A stretch of DNA of 64,000 bases from a bacterium (GTDB lineage: Bacteria; Planctomycetota; Planctomycetia; Planctomycetales; Planctomycetaceae): NCBI GenBank assembly GCA_016125225.1, contig WGME01000004.1, positions 248,001-312,000 of the forward strand, given 5' to 3'. A program made the position numbers and the translations under genes. The notes under the pieces were generated by a model. That model was not told where the DNA came from, ran no database searches, and saw only the letters and a program-made list of their open reading frames with translations. Numbering within the stretch: position 1 is the stretch's first letter; each line of letters starts with the position of its first letter. Positions 9,156-17,433 of this stretch are shown here, in pieces.

Positions 9156-12100
9156 ATGAAACGCGTAAGTCTCCCCTTGCTGATCACATTCAATGTGCTC
9201 ACTGCTGCCCTCTGGGCACAACCTCCGGGAGTCGTCGTCCAGAATGGACCGGGCGGTCCACGTCCTGTCCCTCCGAATGGTCAACCTGGCCAACCGCCGG
9301 GACAACCCCCCAATGGTGCCCCCGGAGCTGATGGCAAACCAGCCGACGCCAAGAAAGAGGGGGATGCCGCCAGCCCACCCGCCATCACCCGACCGGCGAC
9401 ACCCAAGAGTTCCGGCGATCGCCAGCAACTGACGATCCGGCCCGATTCTGCAGGTAAGGTTCAACTCAATTTTCAGGGCCAGAAGTGGCTCGATGTACTC
9501 GACTGGTATGCGGAAATCGCCAATCTCAGTCTCGACTGGCAAGAGGTCCCGGGTGACTATCTGAACCTGCGGACGCAGCGCAGCTACTCCGTCGAAGAAA
9601 TTCGGGATGTGCTGAATCGGCATCTGATGGACCGGGGCTATACGCTGCTAAGGAGCGGCGAAGTTCTGATCGTCGCGAATCTCAAAAAGCTCGATCCGTC
9701 ACTCGTTCCGCGTGTCATGCCGGAAGACCTTGAGAATCTGCAGGAACATGAGTTCGTCAGAACCTCGTTCAAGCTCGACTGGTTGATCGCTGAGCAAACC
9801 GTTGAAGAACTCAAACCGCTCCTCAGTCCGAATGGAAAAATCTGGGCGTTGAAGGCGACTAATCGGATTGAAGCACTAGATGCCGTCGGCAATCTGCGAT
9901 CCATTTATGATGTGCTCAAAGATGAGCAGTCAGGGCATGGGCAGGAACGCCTCGTTCGCGAATTTCGCCTGGAGCATACGCGAGCCGATGAAGTCTACGA
10001 ACTGTTGCTGGGGTTGCTGGGCAAAGAGAAGCCCAAGAAAGACGAAGGCCCGATGGACCCTCGTCGCATGATGCAGATGCAGCAGCAGATGATGCAGATG
10101 CAGCAAATGCAACAGAATCAACAAGGCGGAAAACCTCAGCCACAGAAGCCCGGCGAAATTCATCTCGTGGTGAATCGCCGTGAAAACAGCATTCTGGTGA
10201 ATGGCCCGCCCGATCAGGTGGCCATCGTCGAACAGGCCGTCAAACAACTCGATGTGTCACCCGACTCGGCCAATTCGCTGCTGCAGAATCCGAATCGGAT
10301 GCAGATTTATCGCCTGGCTTCGATCGATCCCGAACCCTTGGTCGAGACATTGTCGGAGGTTGGTAACCTCGATCCGGAAACGCAGCTCCGCGTCGATGCA
10401 AAGAACAAGTCGATCATCGCCTACGCCACTTTGGCCGACCATGTCACGATTCGTTCGATGATTGAGAAGCTGGATGGCACCGACCGACGCTTTGAAGTCA
10501 TTCGTTTACGCAAGCTGGAAGCAGACTACGTTGCGGGCACCATTCAGTTCATGATGGGCGAAGAAGAAAAGCCGCAGCAACAGCGGCGTTCTTACTACTT
10601 CTATGACCCGTTCGGTGCGGGTTCCGGCGGCTCTTCGGAAGAGAATGCATCACGCAAGTTTCGGGTTGATGCGGATGTTGAACATAATCGGCTGCTCGTT
10701 TGGGTGAACGATATCGAGTTCGAAGAGATTCAGAATCTGCTGGTCAAACTGGGGGAAATCCCCCCGGCTGGATCGCGTGCCGCCACGTTCCGCAGGCTCG
10801 ATTCCATTCCCTTGGAAGATGCTCCCTACCTGATTGAACGGCTGCGTGAAGCCTGGCCAGGATTGGGGGACAATCCGCTGCAGCTCAAAATTCATCCGCG
10901 AGCTGATGACGGCGATCAACCCACGTTGCCCTTGCCCCTGAATCGACCTACAAAAGAAGACCCGTCAACCAGTGTTGATCCCAGCGAGTTCCTGGAAACG
11001 TTGCCCACCGTTTTCCGCTTTTCCAAATCATCGGTCAGTCATACCGGGGCAGCCAGAACGCTGGCTGTCGCTCATGAGAAAGCTGACTCGTCAATTGTTC
11101 GTCCGCCGGCTCCGTCTCTGCCCGAAACTCTCGACAGAGGACCGCAGATTGTGACGATTGGCCCCGCGCAACAAGATCATGCAATCGCACAACTCCCCCG
11201 GGAACGAATCGAGGAACGCCCCACGTCGAAGCCTCCCGTGATGATCGAACTCGATCCGGAAGGCCGTTGGGTGCTGCGTTCGGAAGACACCGCCGCACTC
11301 GATCAATTAGAAGATTTGCTGAATGAACTCTCGCCACCCCGTCGCGATTACAAATTGTTCCAACTTCAGCACAGCACCTCGTGGGCCTATGGGATTGCCC
11401 TGACCTTGGAAGAGTTCTTCAAGGATGAAGAAGAGAAGTCCAGCCCGAACACCCGACGCTACTACTATTACGACTCCGCCCCGCAGGAAAAGAAGGAAGC
11501 CAATCGGCTTTCGAAGCGTCGCCCGTTGAAGTTTATTGCCGATAGTGATTCCAACTCGATCCTGGTTGTCGGTGCCGACCCACATCAACTGCGAACCATC
11601 GCAGATCTCATTGAATACTATGATCAGCCGGTCGCGTCTGATGCCAAGGCTCTCCGGCGGACCGAGATTTTTCAGATTCAGCATTCCCAGGCGCAGACCA
11701 TTGCTGAGGCAATTAAAGATGTCTATCGCGACCTGTTGAGTGAAAATGACAAAGCGCTGCAACAGCAGAATCAGAACAAGGAGCAGCAACGGGCTTCCGA
11801 CCGATCCGTGACCTATGTCTATGACACCTTTGGAGATTCGGGCGGCGATAAGAAGGCTTCTGATCCGCCTGCCCCGGTACGGTTCAAAGGGGCTTTGTCG
11901 ATCGGAATTGATGAAGTTTCGAATTCGATCATTGTGTCATCTACAGAAACGCTCCTTCTGAACATCCGTATGATTGTGGAACGGCTCGATCAGGCTGCGG
12001 TTCCCAAGCTGCCGACGATGCAGGTGGTGCACGTGGGCCAGAATGTCCCGACCGATGTCCTGCAGGAAAAACTGGCAAAGTTGCTGAAAGAACAGAAACG

Positions 12101-12185
12101 ACAGCAGGCTCAGCAACCGCAGCAGGGACAACAGAACCGCCCGCAAAATCCGCAGCCGCAAGTCGAGGAAGGCCCTTTTCCTTAG
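9156..12185 (+). CDS. Secreted protein with repeated secretin-N-like modules, no evident secretin barrel
   Basis: 1009 residues. The ATG at 9156 opens a clear signal peptide (MKRVSLPLL...ALWAQ). A Pro/Gly/Asn-rich linker (~20-75) follows, then an N0/STN-like domain (~90-170: QKWLDVLDWYAEIANLSLDW). The rest is a chain of secretin_N-type modules, each ending in a strand like NRRENSILVNG, VEHNRLLVWVN, SDSNSILVVGA or EVSNSIIVSST followed by a helix. Several modules carry a low-complexity insert: a Met/Gln tract (~305-325), then tyrosine-rich YYFYDPFG (~479), YYYYDSAP (~768) and TYVYDTFG (~886). The C-terminus is a Gln/Pro tail. No Secretin pore domain is visible after the N-modules. Probably periplasmic and oligomeric; function unknown. 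Confidence 0.85.
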   Translation: MKRVSLPLLITFNVLTAALWAQPPGVVVQNGPGGPRPVPPNGQPGQPPGQPPNGAPGADGKPADAKKEGDAASPPAITRPATPKSSGDRQQLTIRPDSAGKVQLNFQGQKWLDVLDWYAEIANLSLDWQEVPGDYLNLRTQRSYSVEEIRDVLNRHLMDRGYTLLRSGEVLIVANLKKLDPSLVPRVMPEDLENLQEHEFVRTSFKLDWLIAEQTVEELKPLLSPNGKIWALKATNRIEALDAVGNLRSIYDVLKDEQSGHGQERLVREFRLEHTRADEVYELLLGLLGKEKPKKDEGPMDPRRMMQMQQQMMQMQQMQQNQQGGKPQPQKPGEIHLVVNRRENSILVNGPPDQVAIVEQAVKQLDVSPDSANSLLQNPNRMQIYRLASIDPEPLVETLSEVGNLDPETQLRVDAKNKSIIAYATLADHVTIRSMIEKLDGTDRRFEVIRLRKLEADYVAGTIQFMMGEEEKPQQQRRSYYFYDPFGAGSGGSSEENASRKFRVDADVEHNRLLVWVNDIEFEEIQNLLVKLGEIPPAGSRAATFRRLDSIPLEDAPYLIERLREAWPGLGDNPLQLKIHPRADDGDQPTLPLPLNRPTKEDPSTSVDPSEFLETLPTVFRFSKSSVSHTGAARTLAVAHEKADSSIVRPPAPSLPETLDRGPQIVTIGPAQQDHAIAQLPRERIEERPTSKPPVMIELDPEGRWVLRSEDTAALDQLEDLLNELSPPRRDYKLFQLQHSTSWAYGIALTLEEFFKDEEEKSSPNTRRYYYYDSAPQEKKEANRLSKRRPLKFIADSDSNSILVVGADPHQLRTIADLIEYYDQPVASDAKALRRTEIFQIQHSQAQTIAEAIKDVYRDLLSENDKALQQQNQNKEQQRASDRSVTYVYDTFGDSGGDKKASDPPAPVRFKGALSIGIDEVSNSIIVSSTETLLLNIRMIVERLDQAAVPKLPTMQVVHVGQNVPTDVLQEKLAKLLKEQKRQQAQQPQQGQQNRPQNPQPQVEEGPFP
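10068..10105 (+). repeat. Short tandem repeat encoding a Met/Gln tract
   Basis: A 17-base unit beginning ATGATGCAGATG occurs at 10068-10084 and again, identical, at 10089-10105, a period of 21 bases (7 codons). It codes for the Met/Gln-rich insert in the secretin-N-like protein and is a likely site of length variation between strains. Confidence 0.85.
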
Positions 12186-12491
12186 TAAACATGGCCTGGG
12201 CACGCCCCGTCATGCCGTTCTTGGGGCTGATTTTTCTGCCTTTCTTACAAGACAGTCAGAAAACCGGAAAAGAAACGACAGGGCGAAACCTTCATTCTTC
12301 CCGAGTGTTGATTCTGCAGCATGGTTGCGTTGCTCATCACAACCACCATGTGGGCGGAAATTGCAACACGGCGAACTAGGGAACGCCGATTGCTGATTGG
12401 CGTTCTTGTCGCCTCGCCCGCCCCAATGCCCCCTGCCTGAAAGCGATGCCGCTCGCTTCAGCGCCCTCCTTCCTAGCGGTTTGGTGATGCC
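12186..12491. other. Intergenic region with one hairpin
   Basis: These 306 bases contain no gene I can support. GAACGCC at 12381-12387 pairs with GGCGTTC at 12399-12405 to give a 7-bp hairpin. It is followed by TTGTC rather than a T-run, so it is at best a weak terminator for the upstream gene. Confidence 0.45.
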
Positions 12492-12638
12492 ATGAGCGAT
12501 TTTTCCTTGTTGGCGTATGTCGACCCCGGTGTGGGTAGCCTGCTGATGCAAGCGCTTGTCGGCGGTAGTGCCGGTTTTTACATTTTTGCAAAGCACCTGT
12601 GGCGTACCTACCTGGTTTCGTCAGCCACACGTTCTTGA
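12492..12638 (+). CDS. Small YVDPG-type membrane protein (48 aa)
   Basis: A complete 48-codon frame opens with ATG at 12492, with GGTGA a few bases upstream. It encodes MSDFSLLAYVDPGVGSLLMQ, then a glycine-rich hydrophobic segment and a basic/aromatic end (FAKHLWRTY). This layout, Tyr-(Ile/Val)-Asp-Pro-Gly-x-Gly-Ser followed by one membrane helix and a positively charged tail, is one I recognise from small, usually unnamed proteins found beside methyltransferases and phosphodiesterase-like enzymes in many bacteria. A large SAM methyltransferase follows 143 bases downstream on the same strand, which fits. Function is unknown. The gene is shorter than common annotation cut-offs. Confidence 0.75.
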   Translation: MSDFSLLAYVDPGVGSLLMQALVGGSAGFYIFAKHLWRTYLVSSATRS

Positions 12639-12781
12639 GGCCTTGCGATCGCAACCGACCATAACAGTGGTGGGTATGCGTGTGGACTTGGCGATCGCGA
12701 TTGTTGCTGCCTTAGCGTTTGCACAGGCGATCGCCGGGATGGACACTCACTTACTCAGTCGATACGGATCGATTGAACACG

Positions 12782-14224
12782 ATGGTTTCAAGCCTGCCCG
12801 ATGTGGCAACCGATCGAACGACCAATTCCACACTAAGATTCGATACCGGTTCGTTCCGTGACCGTGATAGCCGCGTTTTCGCGCACCACGGAAAGATCTA
12901 TCGTGCTCTCTCCAGTGCCGCGCTCGCGCATTGGGAGTCTGCGTCTCAATGCGAATTCTGGCAACAGCATCTCTCGGCCGGTTCGTTGATTTCTTCGCAG
13001 GTCATAGATGCTACTGAAGCCGCGGCTTTGGTCGGCCCACCGTGGGCGGCCGTGTTGCAACATCCCCGTCTAGCCTGGATTTCTTATCCCTACGAGTGGA
13101 CGTTTGGCATGTTGCAGTCAGCAGCCTTACTGCAACTGCAGATCCTCGAAGATGCATTGGCCAGCAACATCACCTTGAAAGATGCTACGCCATACAACAT
13201 TCAGTTCATCGGTACGCGACCCATCTTCATTGATGTTGGTTCGTTTACCCCCTATGTTCCCGGCACACCGTGGCTCGCTTATCGCCAGTTTTGCCAGCTC
13301 TTTCTGTATCCTCTGCTATTGCAGGCGTATCGCGGGTGTGACTTTCAAGCCTGGCTGCGCGGCTCTCTTTCCGGCATCAGTCCACAACAATGTCGGTCGT
13401 TATTTTCCTGGACCGATCTCTGGCGACCCGGTCTGCTCAGCCATGTCTGGTTGCATGCCGCGATGGAACGGAACATCCAGGTCGATAGTTCGACGGTTTC
13501 GTCGCAACTCCGTGCCAGCGGTTTCACCAAAGACATGGTGCTGCAGAACGTACGAGGCCTGCGAAAGTTGATTCAGCGACTCCGCTGGCAGCCAAACCGG
13601 TCACGATGGTCGGAGTATGATCGTTGCTCTGCCCCGGTCCGGTCCGATGCCGCCGTGAAAGAAGAACTGGTGCAGCAAATCACCCGTCAGCAGCGCTGGT
13701 CGCTGGTGTGGGACATCGGTTGCAATCGCGGCCGCTATTCACGTATCGCCTCGGAGCAATCCGATCTGGTCCTCGCGATCGATTTTGATCATCTCACCGT
13801 TGACACTCTGTATCAGGAACTGACTCAATCTGGTGAGACGGGCATTACACCGGTGGTGATGAACCTGGCTGATGCCTCACCCGGTTGGGGTTGGCGAGGT
13901 CTGGAACGGCGGCGATTTGAAGATCGTGGCCAACCCGACCTGATTCTCATGCTGGCCGTTATTCACCATCTCGTTCTCGGCGAGAATCTGTTGCTGGACG
14001 ATGTGCTGGACTGGATTGCGGAGCGCCGGGCCGAGGTGGTCTTGGAATTCGTGGATCGTGACGATCCGCAAGTTCAAACATTGTTAGCGCACCGGGCCAT
14101 CGAGGAACCCGATTACACGCGGGAACGCTTCGAAGCCGGTGTGCAAAGCCGATTTAATCTGGTCGCGCGATACGATTTACCCTCGGGAACCCGCACGCTG
14201 TTTCATCTATCCCCACGCGAATGA
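12782..14224 (+). CDS. Class I SAM-dependent methyltransferase with long N-terminal domain
   Basis: 480 residues. The C-terminal half has the SAM-binding motif VWDIGCNRGRYSR (~residue 309) followed by VLAIDFDHLTVDTLY, a Rossmann methyltransferase. The N-terminal ~280 residues contain LKDATPYNIQFIG (~131) and PIFIDVGSF; this resembles the catalytic/metal loops of kinase-like folds (D-x3-N...D), but I do not claim kinase activity. The ATG at 12782 is chosen because the open frame upstream to 12719 looks non-coding. No signal peptide. The small YVDPG membrane protein just upstream is a frequent neighbour of this type of methyltransferase. Substrate unknown; a surface glycan or lipid is plausible from context. 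Confidence 0.8.
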   Translation: MVSSLPDVATDRTTNSTLRFDTGSFRDRDSRVFAHHGKIYRALSSAALAHWESASQCEFWQQHLSAGSLISSQVIDATEAAALVGPPWAAVLQHPRLAWISYPYEWTFGMLQSAALLQLQILEDALASNITLKDATPYNIQFIGTRPIFIDVGSFTPYVPGTPWLAYRQFCQLFLYPLLLQAYRGCDFQAWLRGSLSGISPQQCRSLFSWTDLWRPGLLSHVWLHAAMERNIQVDSSTVSSQLRASGFTKDMVLQNVRGLRKLIQRLRWQPNRSRWSEYDRCSAPVRSDAAVKEELVQQITRQQRWSLVWDIGCNRGRYSRIASEQSDLVLAIDFDHLTVDTLYQELTQSGETGITPVVMNLADASPGWGWRGLERRRFEDRGQPDLILMLAVIHHLVLGENLLLDDVLDWIAERRAEVVLEFVDRDDPQVQTLLAHRAIEEPDYTRERFEAGVQSRFNLVARYDLPSGTRTLFHLSPRE

Positions 14225-14440
14225 TGCGTTCTAGCTTCGCGGTTGTGGCGATTTGTCATCAGTCCGGCGAAGGGCATACCGGCAGGTTATAACGCTGGTG
14301 ATAGACACCGCAGATTGCGTGCACTGTCCGTCGCGGTTGCTGGCGAATGCCTCTTGCGTTCGGAAGCGAACACAGCCATCTTGATGTGTCGGGCCGGGCA
14401 TCACTTCTGTACTTCGTTTCGATTTCTGTGAGACCCGATC

Positions 14441-15400
14441 ATGCGTGCGCTCATTCTGGTCTGGTGCGTGATTTCGTGCATGGGTGCGGTTGCCGCCCCT
14501 GCTGTTGCGCAGAGTCCGACGATTTCTGGCGTACCGATTCTGCCCGCCGACCACGTCTGGAATACCCGCATCGATCACTTGCCGGTGGATAGCCACTCCG
14601 CGGCCTACATTCAGTCGATTGGCCCCAACGATCCATTGAAGGCCGACTTCGGTGCGGGACTATATCGCGGTGCACCCATCGGCATTCCGTTTGTGACCGT
14701 GCGAGGCACACAACCGCTGGTGCCGATCCGCTTTCAGTATGCCGACGAAAGCGATCCCGGGCCGTATCCCTTTCCACCACAAGCGCCGATTGAAGGCGGC
14801 AAGCTGAGCACCGGTGATCGGCATGTGCTGGTGCTTGATGTCGATAACAAACGGCTTTATGAGGGCTATCGATGTGTGCCGTTCAATAATGGCAGGAAGT
14901 GGCTGGCGGGAAGTGGTGCGGTGTTCGACATGACATCGAATGAGTTACGACCAGCGGGTTGGACCTCAGCCGATGCGGCAGGACTGCCGTTGTTGCCGGG
15001 TCTGTGTCGCTGGGACGAAGTCGCCGCGGGGGAAATTCGGCATGCGTTACGGTTCACAGTTTCGCAAACGCGAGCAGCTTATGTCTGGCCGGCGCGGCAT
15101 AAAGCTTCGTCGAACACCGATCCCAATCTACCGCCGATGGGTCAGCGATTTCGGTTGAAAGCGAACTTCAATACCACGCCGTTCTCACCAGAGACGCGCG
15201 TGATTCTTATCGCGCTTCAACGCTACGGCATGATACTCGCGGATAACGGATCGGACTGGTACATCAGCGGTGTCCCAGATGACCGCTGGAACAACGACCA
15301 TCTCCGCGAACTCGCACAAATCAAAGGGAGCGATCTCGAAGCGATCGACGAATCGTCGCTAATGATTGATCCCGATTCCGGTCAGGCACGGCAGCCTTAA
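14441..15400 (+). CDS. Conserved secreted protein of unknown function
   Basis: 319 residues with an N-terminal signal peptide (MRALILVWCVISC...AVAQ). Strongly patterned mature sequence: WNTRIDHLPVD, FGAGLYRGAPIGIPFV, YADESDPGPYPFP, STGDRHVLVLD, RPAGWTSADAAGLPLLPGL, HALRFTVSQT, YVWPARH, PPMGQRFRLKA and LADNGSDWYISG. I recognise this as a widespread but functionally undescribed family of exported bacterial proteins in which these blocks are highly conserved. The many invariant Asp/His/Trp residues hint at an enzyme, but no catalytic motif is recognisable. It stands alone between a methyltransferase gene and convergent genes. Confidence 0.78.
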   Translation: MRALILVWCVISCMGAVAAPAVAQSPTISGVPILPADHVWNTRIDHLPVDSHSAAYIQSIGPNDPLKADFGAGLYRGAPIGIPFVTVRGTQPLVPIRFQYADESDPGPYPFPPQAPIEGGKLSTGDRHVLVLDVDNKRLYEGYRCVPFNNGRKWLAGSGAVFDMTSNELRPAGWTSADAAGLPLLPGLCRWDEVAAGEIRHALRFTVSQTRAAYVWPARHKASSNTDPNLPPMGQRFRLKANFNTTPFSPETRVILIALQRYGMILADNGSDWYISGVPDDRWNNDHLRELAQIKGSDLEAIDESSLMIDPDSGQARQP

Positions 15401-15456
15401 CCCATCAGAGATTGGGCAGGGCTTCATGGGCCAGCGGTCTGTGTTGCAGGCAGGAA

Positions 15457-16167
15457 TTAAGCCGCGGCGCGAACTGCAGAATCGGTGGGTAGCTGCCAGA
15501 CCGTTGTCATCCACGGGCGGTCACCAAACGGACCCAATCCATAGAAGTTCTCGCAGAGGCAGTCACGAAACTGGTCGTGTGCGGGCTGAAATTCCGGCCA
15601 TTCTGCGTTGTCCAGAATGAGGTAGCCCCCCGGTTTGATCTTGGACACTGCGTGCTGAATGCAAGCCAGACGTGCCAGACCATCGACCGCGACGAGATCA
15701 AAATGCCTGTCGGGATAGGCATCAATCGATTTGGCGTAAGCTTCAAAGCGTCCGCCCGTCTTGACCCGTTTTTCGCCGACGTAAATATCTTGCGGTCCCT
15801 CAGTGGCTGGCGTCTGGGGTACAAGTTGTACCTGACAGTTGCTGAGGTGCGATGTGCTCAGCGTTTGCTGAACCTGTTGATACCAGATGGGGTCATGTTC
15901 TACCGCAATGACCTGTGCCACGCGCTCAGCAAAAAAGAGCGTCGAACCGCCAGAGCCGAACTCAAAGACCCGCATCTCGGGGCGCAGAGTCCCTTTAAGC
16001 CATTGGATTGCACGGTAAGTCATCCAGGGGTGGCGGCGTTGCAGGGGAGAGCTTTGGCTCCAAACCGTTTCCAGCCAAGCCGGGATATAGGGAACTGACG
16101 ATTGATTTCGCACCGCAACGTGGCGTAGTCCACGAAAAGTCCAACGAATTCGCTGAGCCAGCGACAT
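15457..16167 (-). CDS. SAM-dependent methyltransferase
   Basis: 236 residues. Motif I is MRVFEFGSGGSTLFFA, followed by VIAVEHDPIWYQQVQ (acidic residue that binds the ribose of SAM) and FDLVAVDGLARLACI, where motif IV is expected. GGYLILDNAEWPEF lies near the C-terminus. GAGGGGG lies about seven bases before the ATG. It has no membrane segment, so it is cytosolic. It is downstream of an FkbM-type methyltransferase on the same strand (115-base gap), probably in one unit. Substrate unknown. Confidence 0.83.
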   Translation of the reverse strand: MSLAQRIRWTFRGLRHVAVRNQSSVPYIPAWLETVWSQSSPLQRRHPWMTYRAIQWLKGTLRPEMRVFEFGSGGSTLFFAERVAQVIAVEHDPIWYQQVQQTLSTSHLSNCQVQLVPQTPATEGPQDIYVGEKRVKTGGRFEAYAKSIDAYPDRHFDLVAVDGLARLACIQHAVSKIKPGGYLILDNAEWPEFQPAHDQFRDCLCENFYGLGPFGDRPWMTTVWQLPTDSAVRAAA

Positions 16168-16282
16168 GAATTTCCCCCTCGATAACCGTTAGCTGCCACC
16201 GCCCATGGCGCAGTTCCGGTTTTGGCCGCGAACCATAGCAGCCGTTGCGGGTTTTGCCTATAGAAGTTTTGTAGTCACCTGT

Positions 16283-17107
16283 TCATGCAGCGGAGCGGAG
16301 TGAACACGCGGCTGGCTGGGGTATCGGCACGAGAGGATCGAAACTGAGAACAAGGGACGTGAATTCGCGGGCGGCACGGTTGCCCGTCAGGAAATCGGAC
16401 GAGTTCACGAGATTCAATTGAGAATCGTAGCAATAGGGGAAGAGTTCCAACGCGGGGAGCAGCGATTGCAAGGCAACCAGTGGTTCCTGCTTCCAGGGGG
16501 CATGCAGCGAGAGGTAAACCCTGGGGCGATATTCCTCGAAGAACTCTCCCAGCGCGGGAATCAGGTCGAACTCGGCCCCTTCAATATCAATTTTCATCGC
16601 ATCGGGCACGGGCAGATGATGTTCGTGAATCCAAGTGGCCGGATGATGCACCTCGGCCGTGACAAAGTCTTTGGTCACGCGATCGGCAAAGAGCACGCTG
16701 GTGACGCTGCTGCCCAGGTTTGATCCTTGAGGCGGCGCGAGCTTCAATTCACCACTGGTGGCTCCGACAGCCGCTGGCTGGAGTTGAACGTTCTCCAGAT
16801 GATTTCCGTTGATGTTTCGCTGGAGAACCCGGAATGCAAAGGGGTCGGGTTCGAAGGCAATCACCTGACGGCATAACCCGGAGGCGTACAAGGCGGTCGG
16901 CCCGATCCAGGCCCCCACATCCCAGTAGCAGGAATCCGGGGTGAGCATGGTATCGAGGATCTGCAGCGTTTCCGGTTCCCAACGGCCCTGGTCGAGCTGG
17001 TACCAGAACTTGGCATGTGCCGCGTCACAATAATATGTCTGCCCATTGAGCGCGAGGGGATAGCTTCCCGTCCAACGACTCAGCCAGCGTCTTGCCCGCT
17101 TCCACAT
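16283..17107 (-). CDS. FkbM family methyltransferase
   Basis: 274 residues. SAM motif I is CYWDVGAWIGPTALYAS, followed by VIAFEPDPFAFRVLQRNI and the diagnostic FkbM block DAMKIDIEGAEFDLIPAL. Family members O-methylate sugars or polyketides. The ATG at 17107 has GGGAG eight bases upstream; a TTG six bases further out is in frame but less likely. It is first in a leftward pair with another methyltransferase. With the upstream methyltransferase and the glycan locus, a role in decorating surface glycans is reasonable but not shown. Confidence 0.87.
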   Translation of the reverse strand: MWKRARRWLSRWTGSYPLALNGQTYYCDAAHAKFWYQLDQGRWEPETLQILDTMLTPDSCYWDVGAWIGPTALYASGLCRQVIAFEPDPFAFRVLQRNINGNHLENVQLQPAAVGATSGELKLAPPQGSNLGSSVTSVLFADRVTKDFVTAEVHHPATWIHEHHLPVPDAMKIDIEGAEFDLIPALGEFFEEYRPRVYLSLHAPWKQEPLVALQSLLPALELFPYCYDSQLNLVNSSDFLTGNRAAREFTSLVLSFDPLVPIPQPAACSLRSAA

Positions 17108-17433
17108 GCCCAAATCTCCCGGTAGATCGGAGCAGGATTTCTCGATGCTGCCAGCGGCGCTGCTAACGTTCGTGAACTGCTCCAGACCATCGAAAATTTA
17201 AGGCAAAGTCCCGGCTCGCGAGAATGGATCAAGTTTGGTTGAGGCGACCCTCAGAGGAAAGAATTCTGAAATTGGAACGATGATCGGCAGAGATTGCACG
17301 TGGACAAACTCGGGGCAAGGAAGTTGGGCCGGAAACCCTTGTTCACGATGCAGTTATCCGTCACAATGCAGACGCATCCAAACTGGCTGATGTTTCGGCC
17401 TCTCCTCCGTCTTACTTCGTCGCGAGCGCCGTC
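17108..17433. other. Divergent intergenic region
   Basis: 326 bases separate the starts of the leftward methyltransferases and the rightward DUF1501 gene, so two promoters are expected. I find no convincing consensus boxes, RNA structure or short gene here. Confidence 0.45.

Noticed and set aside
10068-10105. Possible CRISPR-like repeat
   Set aside because: Only two units, in frame, without spacers; it is a coding tandem repeat.
12676-12861. Short hydrophobic frame starting MRVDLAIAIVAALAFAQ
   Set aside because: It overlaps the start of the methyltransferase gene in another frame and loses its pattern after 20 residues; evidence too weak.
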